NCBI GenBank assembly: GCA_947500135.1 | Contig: CANMQX010000009.1 | Location: 1 to 64,000 of the forward strand | Reading direction: 5' to 3' | DNA length: 64,000 nt | Source of the DNA: an uncultured Paracoccaceae bacterium | Lineage (GTDB): Bacteria; Pseudomonadota; Alphaproteobacteria; Rhodobacterales; Rhodobacteraceae | Program-made: the position numbers and the translations under genes | In this document: positions 56,564 through 64,000 of the stretch, in pieces | Numbering within the stretch: position 1 is the stretch's first letter | Layout: each line of letters opens with the position of its first letter | Notes under the pieces: model-generated | What the model saw: only the letters and a program-made list of their open reading frames with translations | Told to the model about the DNA's origin: nothing | The model's database searches: none

Positions 56564-58030
56564 ATGCAGCAGTTTCAGCAATATATCGGCGGTGCTTTTT
56601 CGGATGGTACTGCCCAGTTCGAAAGCCGTGATCCGGCGACGGGTGCTGTTTGGGCGATGATGCCTGAAGCCCGCACCGATGATGTCAACGCAGCCGTAAC
56701 CGCCGCGCAGGCGGCGTTCCTTGCCCCTGAATGGGCTGGCCTGACCGCATCCGCGCGTGGCAAGCTGCTGTATCGTCTGGCAGATCTTATCGCTGAAAAC
56801 GCCCAGTCACTGGCCGCACTTGAAACGCGCGATACCGGCAAGATCATCCGCGAAACCTCTGCCCAGATCGCCTATGTGGCGGAATATTATCGGTATTACG
56901 CCGGTCTTGCGGACAAGATTGAGGGCGCGCATCTGCCCATCGACAAGCCCGATATGGAGGTTTGGTTGCGTCGCGAACCCATCGGTGTTGTGGCCGCCAT
57001 TGTTCCGTGGAATTCGCAACTGTTCTTATCTGCGGTCAAGATTGGCCCCGCCCTGGCGGCGGGATGTACTGTTGTATTGAAAGCCTCCGAAGATGGCCCG
57101 GCGCCAATGCTGGAATTCGCCCGGATCTTTGATCAGGCGGGTTTTCCGCCGGGTGTGTTGAACGTGATCACGGGGTTTGGGCCGGAATGCGGCGCGGTCC
57201 TGTCCAGCCATCCCGATATTGACCATGTAGCCTTTACCGGCGGGCCGGAAACCGCGCGCCACATCGTCAGGAACTCTGCCGAAAACCTTGCTTCGACCTC
57301 GCTGGAGCTTGGCGGGAAATCCCCGTTCATCGTGTTTGAGGATGCGGATATCGAAAGCGCGGTGAACGCTCAGATATCGGGAATATTCGCCGCAACCGGC
57401 CAAAGCTGCGTGGCGGGGTCGCGTTTGATCATCGCGAACGCGATCAAGGACCGCTTTCTTGCCCGGCTCAAGCAAAAGGCAGAGGCGGTTGTTATTGGTG
57501 CGCCGGATGATATGGCAACCGAGGTTGGGCCGCTTTGCACGCAGGGGCAGATGGCCAATGTGGTCGATCTGGTGACCAGATCAAAGGTGGAAGGGGCCAA
57601 GGTGATCACTGGCGGTGACCCGGTTGACCGCGATGGGCTCTATTTTCCGCCGACGATCATTGATTGTACCGACGCACCGAATGCGCCCTGTCTGACGCAT
57701 GAGTTCTTTGGTCCGGTCTTATCGGTTCTCGGCTTTGATACCGAAGCTGAGGCTTTGCAGATTGCCAATGATACGGGCTTTGGCCTTGCATCGGGTGTGT
57801 TCACCAAGGACTTGACCCGCGCCCATCGCATGATCCGTGGTATCCGTGCCGGCATTGTCTGGGTGAACACTTATCGCGCGGTAAGCCCCATTGCGCCTTT
57901 TGGCGGGCATGGCTTGTCGGGTCATGGCCGGGAAGGTGGGATGCAGGCCGCCCTTGATTACACAAAGGTGAAAGCTGTCTGGCTGCGCACCAGTGACGAT
58001 CCGATCCCTGATCCGTTTGTGATGCGCTAG
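56564..58030 (+). CDS. NAD(P)-dependent aldehyde dehydrogenase, 488 aa
   Basis: Oxidises an aldehyde to the acid, presumably the semialdehyde left after ring or chain cleavage by the upstream enzymes. VVAAIVPWNSQLFLSAVKIGPALAAGCTVVLKASE is present in two adjacent stretches. The catalytic Glu lies in LELGGKSPFIVFEDAD, the nucleophile Cys in ATGQSCVAGSR, and the C-terminal APFGGHGLSGHGREGG follows. Full length for the family. It is the last gene of the plus-strand cluster, 10 bp after the monooxygenase gene. Confidence 0.94.
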   Translation: MQQFQQYIGGAFSDGTAQFESRDPATGAVWAMMPEARTDDVNAAVTAAQAAFLAPEWAGLTASARGKLLYRLADLIAENAQSLAALETRDTGKIIRETSAQIAYVAEYYRYYAGLADKIEGAHLPIDKPDMEVWLRREPIGVVAAIVPWNSQLFLSAVKIGPALAAGCTVVLKASEDGPAPMLEFARIFDQAGFPPGVLNVITGFGPECGAVLSSHPDIDHVAFTGGPETARHIVRNSAENLASTSLELGGKSPFIVFEDADIESAVNAQISGIFAATGQSCVAGSRLIIANAIKDRFLARLKQKAEAVVIGAPDDMATEVGPLCTQGQMANVVDLVTRSKVEGAKVITGGDPVDRDGLYFPPTIIDCTDAPNAPCLTHEFFGPVLSVLGFDTEAEALQIANDTGFGLASGVFTKDLTRAHRMIRGIRAGIVWVNTYRAVSPIAPFGGHGLSGHGREGGMQAALDYTKVKAVWLRTSDDPIPDPFVMR

Positions 58031-58141
58031 CGGACAGAGGGAGAAGTTGGTCGTGGGATGTGGCCGCCCCGACTCCTGACCTCGATCAAGGCCGCAATCC
58101 CGCTACATGCTAGAATGGTCCAAACAAAAAGGACCGATGCC

Positions 58142-58549
58142 ATGTATAAGAATATCCTTGTTCCGGTTTCATTTGATGCAGATCGCGATGCCATAGGCGC
58201 GTTGGAGATTGCGCAGGCTTTGCGCGCGGATGGTGGTGTTATCACCTGCCTGCATGTGTTGGAGCAATTGCCCAACTATGCCACGCAATACCTATCTGCC
58301 GACCACATCAGATCTGCCCGACAGGACATCGTTGATAGTCTGCAAAAGCATGTGGCGGGGATCGAGAACGCTGGCATAGAGGTGGTGACCGGACATTCTG
58401 CCCATACGATCCTTGAGACGGCAAAGGCCAGATCTGCTGATCTGATTGTCATCGCCAGCCATCGCCCCGGCATGCAGGATTATCTGCTGGGTTCGACCGC
58501 TGCCAAAGTGGTCCGCCACGCCAAGTGCGCGGTGCATGTTCTGCGCTAA
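58142..58549 (+). CDS. Universal stress protein (UspA family), 135 aa
   Basis: MYKNILVPVSFDADRD and the late SHRPGMQDYLLGSTAAKVVRHAKCAVHVLR (in two adjacent stretches) show the UspA fold. The GxxxxxxLGSxA-type ATP-binding loop is altered (GMQDYLLGSTA), close to the ATP-binding form. The ATG follows CGATGCC without a strong ribosome site; a longer frame to 58058 is not credible. It lies 111 bp after the aldehyde dehydrogenase gene and may be separate. Confidence 0.88.
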   Translation: MYKNILVPVSFDADRDAIGALEIAQALRADGGVITCLHVLEQLPNYATQYLSADHIRSARQDIVDSLQKHVAGIENAGIEVVTGHSAHTILETAKARSADLIVIASHRPGMQDYLLGSTAAKVVRHAKCAVHVLR

Positions 58550-58597
58550 AGTCGAAACGCTATGGGCACTTCGCGATGTCGCTGCTAGGCATCGGGA

Positions 58598-59503
58598 ATG
58601 GCCATCCTGAATGACAATATGCGCGGCGCGCTTTTGATGATGGGCGCGATGACCGCCTATACGCTGAATGATGTTTTCGTCAAACTAGCGCTGGCCGATG
58701 TGCCCTTGTTTCAGGCAATCTTTTTGCGTGGTATCGGGGCAGTCTTGTTCCTTTTTATCCTGTGTCATGTGCTTGGCCAGTTGCGGTTCGATTTCCCCCG
58801 GTCTGAATGGGGGCTGATCGCCTTGCGTACATCGGGCGAAGTGGCGGGTACTTATTTCTTTCTGACTGCCCTGTGGCATATGCCCATCGCCAATGTCACC
58901 GCCGTCATGCAGGCCTTGCCGTTGACTGTGTCGCTTGCTGCGGCGGTTTTTCTGCGCGAGCCGTTGGGCTGGCGCCGTCTGACGGCGATCCTGATCGGCC
59001 TTGCCGGTGTCATGCTGATCATCCAGCCCGGCGGTGCCGATTTTTCATTCTTCAGCCTTTATGCGCTGATCACGGTGGTTTGCGTCACACTGCGCGATCT
59101 GATGGTGCGCCGTATGTCGCGTGATGTGCCTGCTGTATTGGTGGCCCTTGCCGCCGCCGTAGGTGTGACAGCGCTGGGCGGGGTCGGGTCACTGTTCATT
59201 GATTTGCGGCCCGTTGGCATGTGGCCCGGCCTGTATATTTTTGGGGCTACATGCAGCCTTGCCTTTGGCTACGTGTTTTCGGTGACCGCCATGCGTAAGG
59301 GCGAGATCGGATTTGTTGCCCCGTTTCGTTATGCCAGTCTGGTGGCCGCATTGATCCTTGGCGTTGTCGTCTTTGGGGAATGGCCCAACGGGCTGACCTT
59401 TCTTGGGGCCGGGATTGTGGTCGCAACCGGTCTGTTCACCCTATACCGCGAAACGCAGTTGCGGACCCGGCGCAACAAGATGGTGCCGGGTCGCCTGAAT
59501 TAA
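58598..59503 (+). CDS. DMT-superfamily (EamA) transporter, 301 aa
   Basis: Two five-helix EamA repeats make ten TM segments, e.g. GALLMMGAMTAYTLNDVFVK, FLRGIGAVLFLFILCHVLG, AVFLREPLGWRRLTAILIGL and, in the second half, MRKGEIGFVAPFRYASLVAA and ALILGVVVFGEWP. It is an inner-membrane exporter or importer of small metabolites; the substrate is unknown. It lies 48 bp after usp on the same strand, beyond the catabolic cluster, so it may or may not transport the cluster's substrate. Confidence 0.9.
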   Translation: MAILNDNMRGALLMMGAMTAYTLNDVFVKLALADVPLFQAIFLRGIGAVLFLFILCHVLGQLRFDFPRSEWGLIALRTSGEVAGTYFFLTALWHMPIANVTAVMQALPLTVSLAAAVFLREPLGWRRLTAILIGLAGVMLIIQPGGADFSFFSLYALITVVCVTLRDLMVRRMSRDVPAVLVALAAAVGVTALGGVGSLFIDLRPVGMWPGLYIFGATCSLAFGYVFSVTAMRKGEIGFVAPFRYASLVAALILGVVVFGEWPNGLTFLGAGIVVATGLFTLYRETQLRTRRNKMVPGRLN

Positions 59504-59505
59504 GG

Positions 59506-60075
59506 CTAGCGCCGTTCGCCGTAGAAGACCCCGTCGATATCAAGGTTGAAGTCGCCGCGTGCGTCGCCGGTAACCCCGCCATAGACCGTGTCGCCGCGGC
59601 TGCGGTCGGTCCGCACGGTGCCGTCCAGATCAAGGTTCATATCGGCATCCAGTTCGTTGCCACCTGTCCCCACAGCTGTCACCCGTCCGCTGGCCCCGGC
59701 ATCCAGGTCGCCGTTGTTTTCAAAACCAGCGATTTCGAGCGTGCCATCGAGCCGTTGGTCGGGGGTTCCATCCTGATCAATCAGGTTGATGTTATCGACG
59801 CTGCCGCCGATCCGGTTGTTCTGAAAATCGACGCGCATGGTCATATCGGCCAACACGCTGCCCAGCGAGTCGCCCGTCAGGTCCGCGCCAATCTGCCCGT
59901 CATAGGTGACCGTGCCGGTGGGCACTTGTCCGGCCGGTGTGACCGGCAAGCTGGCGGCGTCCCGCGCGGCATCATAGGCGCGATCAATATCGGACCGCGT
60001 CACTGTTGGCGGGTTTTCGGTCGCGCAGGCAGCCAGCAGGACCAGAAGGGCACATGCGCCGGATAGGTGTTTCAT
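59506..60075 (-). CDS. Lipoprotein, transferrin-binding-protein-like beta-barrel, 189 aa
   Basis: A lipoprotein signal peptide with lipobox LLAAC (Cys17). The mature part is built from repeated Asp/Gly/Asn-rich beta strands (GTVTYDGQIGADLTG, DMTMRVDFQNNRIGG, DGTLEIAGFENNGDL, ARGDFNLDIDGVFYGE) resembling the TbpB-like C-terminal beta-barrel family. The ligand is unknown, and iron scavenging cannot be assumed. AGGAGAAAG precedes ATG 60075. It is convergent with the DMT transporter gene (gap 2 bp). Confidence 0.8.
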   Translation of the reverse strand: MKHLSGACALLVLLAACATENPPTVTRSDIDRAYDAARDAASLPVTPAGQVPTGTVTYDGQIGADLTGDSLGSVLADMTMRVDFQNNRIGGSVDNINLIDQDGTPDQRLDGTLEIAGFENNGDLDAGASGRVTAVGTGGNELDADMNLDLDGTVRTDRSRGDTVYGGVTGDARGDFNLDIDGVFYGERR

Positions 60076-60479
60076 TTGCTTTCTCCTGAAAGCCCCGGTT
60101 TTTCGGTGAAGAGGGAATGGGTTGGACGCCCGGTACAAACATCAGCGGGGTGGTCCTGCTATGCAATAACGGCCCTGATGTCGTCTGATATCAACTGCGA
60201 TACACCCTTTGAAATGACGGCTGGGGTGGCGGCTGTTGACACCATTTCCGACTCCCCCTATACGCCGCTCATCCGGGCTGGGTGACCACCGCAGGCCCGA
60301 TATCAGAGTTGTCGTAGTCAAGAACCGGGCCATTATCGCCTTGTTCCTCTGAATACCACCGCACCGAACCTCCGGTAAGGGTTCGACTGCGGAATTTTTG
60401 TGCTTTCGGAGACCGAACGCATATTTTGAAACCTTCGCGCTGCCGGGCGCAATATGTGAATAGATGGGAACATCACACG
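60076..60479. promoter_or_regulatory. rpsL (str operon) control region, 404 bp without a gene
   Basis: This stretch lies between the minus-strand lipoprotein gene and rpsL. It holds the strong sigma-70 promoter at 60236-60264 (listed separately). The transcript would have an untranslated leader of about 210 nt before rpsL. No small ORF looks credible. The leader may carry autoregulatory structure, but none stands out by eye. Confidence 0.6.
60236..60264 (+). promoter_or_regulatory. Strong sigma-70 promoter of the str operon
   Basis: A perfect TTGACA (60236-60241) and TATACG (60259-60264) are separated by exactly 17 bp, the best canonical promoter in the window. Transcription would start near 60271, about 210 nt before the rpsL ATG. 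Confidence 0.8.
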
Positions 60480-60851
60480 ATGCCAACGATTCAGCAGCTG
60501 ATCCGCAAGCCGCGCCAGCCAAAGGTCACACGATCCAAGTCGATGCACTTGGAATCCTGCCCACAGAAACGCGGCGTTTGCACACGCGTTTATACAACCA
60601 CACCAAAGAAGCCGAACTCGGCCATGCGGAAAGTCGCAAAAGTGCGTCTGACCAATGGCTTTGAGGTCATCTCTTACATTCCCGGTGAAAGCCACAACCT
60701 TCAGGAACACTCCGTTGTTCTGATCCGTGGCGGTCGTGTAAAGGATTTGCCCGGTGTGCGTTACCACATTCTGCGCGGTGTACTTGATACTCAAGGTGTC
60801 AAAGACCGTAAGCAACGTCGTTCGAAATACGGCGCGAAGCGTCCTAAGTAA
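60480..60851 (+). CDS. rpsL: 30S ribosomal protein S12
   Basis: 123 aa starting [15 protein letters not shown], the standard S12 length. [17 protein letters not shown] keeps the Lys43-equivalent and [11 protein letters not shown] the Lys88 region, i.e. the streptomycin-sensitive wild-type sequence. A frame extension to 60426 is not real. First gene of rpsL-rpsG-fusA-tuf. Confidence 0.98.
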   Translation: MPTIQQLIRKPRQPKVTRSKSMHLESCPQKRGVCTRVYTTTPKKPNSAMRKVAKVRLTNGFEVISYIPGESHNLQEHSVVLIRGGRVKDLPGVRYHILRGVLDTQGVKDRKQRRSKYGAKRPK

Positions 60852-60863
60852 GGAAAAGATTAG

Positions 60864-61334
60864 ATGTCACGTCGTCACGCCGCTGAAAAACGCGAAGTTC
60901 TGCCAGACGCAAAGTTTGGCGATATCGTTCTGACAAAGTTCATGAACAACCTGATGATCGACGGCAAGAAAGCCGTTGCGGAGCGCATCGTCTATAACGC
61001 CTTTGATCGCGTTGAAGACAAGCTGAAGAAAGCCCCTGTTGAGGTGTTTCACGAAGCGCTTGAAAATATCAAACCTGCTGTCGAAGTCCGGTCCCGCCGT
61101 GTGGGTGGTGCCACCTATCAGGTGCCTGTCGATGTTCGCCCTGAACGCCGCGAAGCACTGGCCATCCGCTGGCTGATCGCTGCTGCGAAAAAGCGCAACG
61201 AAAACACAATGGAAGAGCGTCTTGCAGGCGAGCTTGTCGATGCCGTCAACAACCGCGGCACCGCTGTGAAAAAGCGCGAAGACACCCATAAAATGGCCGA
61301 CGCCAACAAAGCGTTCAGCCACTACCGCTGGTAA
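60864..61334 (+). CDS. rpsG: 30S ribosomal protein S7
   Basis: 156 aa. [47 protein letters not shown]-type [17 protein letters not shown] and the C-terminal [18 protein letters not shown] are S7 signatures. It nucleates assembly of the 30S head and binds the operon mRNA in E. coli. It lies 12 bp after rpsL and 15 bp before fusA. Confidence 0.98.
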   Translation: MSRRHAAEKREVLPDAKFGDIVLTKFMNNLMIDGKKAVAERIVYNAFDRVEDKLKKAPVEVFHEALENIKPAVEVRSRRVGGATYQVPVDVRPERREALAIRWLIAAAKKRNENTMEERLAGELVDAVNNRGTAVKKREDTHKMADANKAFSHYRW

Positions 61335-61349
61335 TAGGAAGCACCTGAA

Positions 61350-63467
61350 ATGGCACGCGACTACCCACTCGAACTATACCGGAACTTCGGCATCATTGCG
61401 CATATCGATGCAGGAAAAACCACCTGTTCCGAGCGCATCCTGTATTACACAGGCAAATCCCACAACATTGGCGAAGTGCATGATGGCGCGGCCACCATGG
61501 ACTGGATGGAGCAAGAGCAGGAGCGAGGCATCACGATCACCTCTGCTGCGACCACCACGTTCTGGGAACGCACCGAGAATGGCACAGAAGCCGATTCACC
61601 CAAGCACCGGATGAACATCATCGACACCCCCGGCCACGTTGACTTCACAATCGAAGTTGAGCGTTCATTGGCCGTACTTGACGGTGCCGTTTGTGTTCTG
61701 GATGCCAATGCGGGTGTTGAGCCGCAGACAGAAACTGTCTGGCGTCAGGCTGACCGCTATAAGGTGCCGCGCATGGTGTTCGTCAACAAGATGGACAAGA
61801 TCGGCGCTGACTTCTTTAACTGCGTCAACATGATCGAAGATCGTACTGGCGCTCGGGCCATTCCTGTCGGCATCCCAATTGGTGCCGAAACAGAGCTTGA
61901 GGGTCTGATCGACCTTGTGACTATGGAAGAATGGTTGTGGGAAGGTGAAGACCTTGGCGCGTCCTGGGTCAAGGCACCGATCCGTGACAGCCTGGCCGCA
62001 CAAGCTGCTGAATGGCGCGAAAAGCTGGTCGAAGCTGCGGTTGAGCAGGATGACGATGCCATGGAAGCCTATCTTGAAGGCACCGAACCAGATGCGCCGA
62101 CACTGCGCAAGCTGATCCGCAAGGCATGCCTGTCATTGTCATTCGTGCCTGTGCTGGGCGGTTCGGCGTTCAAGAACAAAGGCGTGCAGCCGCTACTGAA
62201 CGCCGTTGTGGATTACCTGCCAAGCCCGCTCGACGTGGTGGATTACATGGGCTTTAAGCCCGGCGATGAAAACGAAGTTCGTGACATCGCCCGTCGTGCC
62301 GATGACGACATGGCGTTCTCTGGTCTGGCGTTCAAAATCATGAACGACCCATTTGTTGGCTCTTTGACGTTTACACGGATTTATTCCGGTACGCTCAACA
62401 AGGGCGATACCATGCTCAACTCTACCAAGGGTAACAAAGAGCGTGTGGGCCGCATGATGATGATGCACTCAAACGACCGCGAAGAAATCGCGGAAGCGTT
62501 CGCCGGTGACATCATCGCGCTGGGTGGTCTGAAGAACACAACAACAGGTGACACGATCTGTGATCCGCAGGATCCCGTTGTTTTGGAAACGATGACCTTC
62601 CCCGATCCCGTGATCGAGATCGCTGTTGAGCCAAAGACCAAAGGCGACCAGGAAAAGATGGGCATCGCCCTGCAACGCCTGTCTGCCGAGGATCCATCCT
62701 TCCGTGTAGAAACTGACCTGGAATCAGGCCAGACCATCATGAAGGGCATGGGCGAATTGCACCTCGACATTCTGGTCGACCGCATGAAGCGCGAATTCAA
62801 GGTCGAGGCCAATATCGGTGCGCCACAGGTGGCTTATCGTGAAACCATCGGTCACGAGGTCGAACATACTTACACCCACAAGAAACAGTCTGGTGGGTCA
62901 GGTCAGTTCGCTGAAGTGAAGATGATCATTTCGCCGACGGAGCCTGGTGAAGGTTATTCCTTTGAAAGCCGCATTGTTGGTGGGTCCGTGCCCAAGGAAT
63001 ACATCCCCGGCGTTGAAAAAGGCATCAACTCTGTCATGGATAGCGGCCCGCTGGCCGGCTTCCCCGTGATCGACTTTAAGGTGGCTTTGATCGACGGGAA
63101 ATTCCACGATGTTGACTCCAGCGTGCTGGCCTTTGAAATCGCTGCACGTATGTGCATGCGTGAAGGCATGCGCAAAGCTGGCGCCAAATTGCTTGAACCG
63201 ATCATGAAAGTCGAAGTGATTACGCCTGAAGAATATACAGGCGGTATCATCGGCGATCTGACATCACGTCGCGGTCAGGTGCAGGGTCAGGACACACGCG
63301 GTAACGCGATTGCAATCGATGCAATGGTGCCGCTGGCCAATATGTTCGGCTATATCAACACGCTGCGTTCAATGTCTTCGGGCCGTGCGCAGTTCTCGAT
63401 GCAGTTCGACCACTATGATCCGGTGCCAAGCAACATCTCGGAAGAGATCCAGGCCAAATACGCTTAA
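61350..63467 (+). CDS. fusA: Elongation factor G
   Basis: 705 aa. G1 [10 protein letters not shown]2 region [11 protein letters not shown]3 DTPGHVDF and G4 NKMD are followed by domains II-V, including [18 protein letters not shown] and the C-terminal [13 protein letters not shown]. It drives ribosomal translocation and recycling. It is within the str operon. Confidence 0.99.
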   Translation: MARDYPLELYRNFGIIAHIDAGKTTCSERILYYTGKSHNIGEVHDGAATMDWMEQEQERGITITSAATTTFWERTENGTEADSPKHRMNIIDTPGHVDFTIEVERSLAVLDGAVCVLDANAGVEPQTETVWRQADRYKVPRMVFVNKMDKIGADFFNCVNMIEDRTGARAIPVGIPIGAETELEGLIDLVTMEEWLWEGEDLGASWVKAPIRDSLAAQAAEWREKLVEAAVEQDDDAMEAYLEGTEPDAPTLRKLIRKACLSLSFVPVLGGSAFKNKGVQPLLNAVVDYLPSPLDVVDYMGFKPGDENEVRDIARRADDDMAFSGLAFKIMNDPFVGSLTFTRIYSGTLNKGDTMLNSTKGNKERVGRMMMMHSNDREEIAEAFAGDIIALGGLKNTTTGDTICDPQDPVVLETMTFPDPVIEIAVEPKTKGDQEKMGIALQRLSAEDPSFRVETDLESGQTIMKGMGELHLDILVDRMKREFKVEANIGAPQVAYRETIGHEVEHTYTHKKQSGGSGQFAEVKMIISPTEPGEGYSFESRIVGGSVPKEYIPGVEKGINSVMDSGPLAGFPVIDFKVALIDGKFHDVDSSVLAFEIAARMCMREGMRKAGAKLLEPIMKVEVITPEEYTGGIIGDLTSRRGQVQGQDTRGNAIAIDAMVPLANMFGYINTLRSMSSGRAQFSMQFDHYDPVPSNISEEIQAKYA

Positions 63468-63469
63468 CC

Positions 63470-63497
63470 CGTAAGGTGGGTTAAAACCCACCTTACG
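63470..63497. repeat. Perfect 13-bp-arm palindrome between fusA and tuf copy 2
   Basis: CGTAAGGTGGGTT-AA-AACCCACCTTACG begins 3 bp after the fusA stop and has no T-run. The GGTGGGT/ACCCACC core is shared with the palindrome before rplK (36783-36805), so it looks like a dispersed REP-type element rather than a terminator. Confidence 0.75.
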
Positions 63498-63556
63498 TTG
63501 CTTCAAACGCCCACGACACATGATCGTCGGCGACAAGACAAAACAAGGAGGCCATC

Positions 63557-64000
<444 letters not shown>

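Overview
The window looks like a chromosomal segment of a marine alphaproteobacterium of the Roseobacter group (Rhodobacteraceae; Loktanella/Yoonia-like would fit). The reasons are the pckA / chvI-chvG / hprK / rapZ / PTS block, a methylsuccinyl-CoA dehydrogenase of the ethylmalonyl-CoA pathway, the etfB-etfA-hydroxybutyryl-CoA dehydrogenase block, the small twin-membrane-helix protein beside a cobalamin adenosyltransferase, and the tuf / tRNA-Trp / secE arrangement. No prophage, insertion sequence, rRNA or CRISPR array was seen.

Layout. 0.2-7.6 kb: initiator tRNA, a Nudix hydrolase, a thioredoxin-TPR chaperone, LON-like and Trm112-like proteins, methylsuccinyl-CoA dehydrogenase, a TauE/SafE exporter and a trypsin-like protease. 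7.7-14.1 kb: gluconeogenic pckA, divergent from chvI-chvG-hprK-rapZ-EIIA-HPr, an envelope-sensing and carbon/nitrogen phosphorelay block with stop/start overlaps from hprK onward. 14.1-24.3 kb: acyltransferase, pabB, fatty-acid and electron-transfer genes, and a zinc-related patch (merR, a frameshifted zinc-ribbon gene, and zinT behind a Zur-like palindrome). 24.4-32.3 kb: parC, a DUF2946-like/PepSY pair, a Tat-exported PhoX phosphatase, a CAP-domain protein with an acidic Pro/Thr/Glu repeat, and a VOC protein.

32.4-64 kb is the translation/transcription region: tuf, tRNA-Trp, secE, nusG, rplKAJL, rpoB, rpoC, rpsL, rpsG, fusA and a second tuf cut by the window end. It is interrupted several times. 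A sulfotransferase-like gene sits between tRNA-Trp and secE. An opposite-strand GST plus GGDEF-EAL pair sits between rplL and rpoB. A small, apparently exported protein of about 100 residues is translationally coupled between rpoB and rpoC. A roughly 7 kb accessory catabolic cluster plus usp, a DMT transporter and a lipoprotein lie between rpoC and rpsL.

The least explained parts are (i) the rpoB-[small exported protein]-rpoC arrangement, with stop/start overlaps on both sides; (ii) the GntR-controlled catabolic cluster at 51.7-58.0 kb (DUF1185, alpha/beta hydrolase, flavin reductase fused to a degenerate Nudix-like domain, luciferase-like monooxygenase, aldehyde dehydrogenase), whose substrate I cannot name, with a strong 14-bp-arm operator in the divergent promoter; and (iii) several regulatory palindromes and repeats (tandem LacI-type sites upstream of pckA, a CtrA-like box before the c-di-GMP gene pair, REP-like palindromes in ribosomal operons, 11-nt helical repeats).
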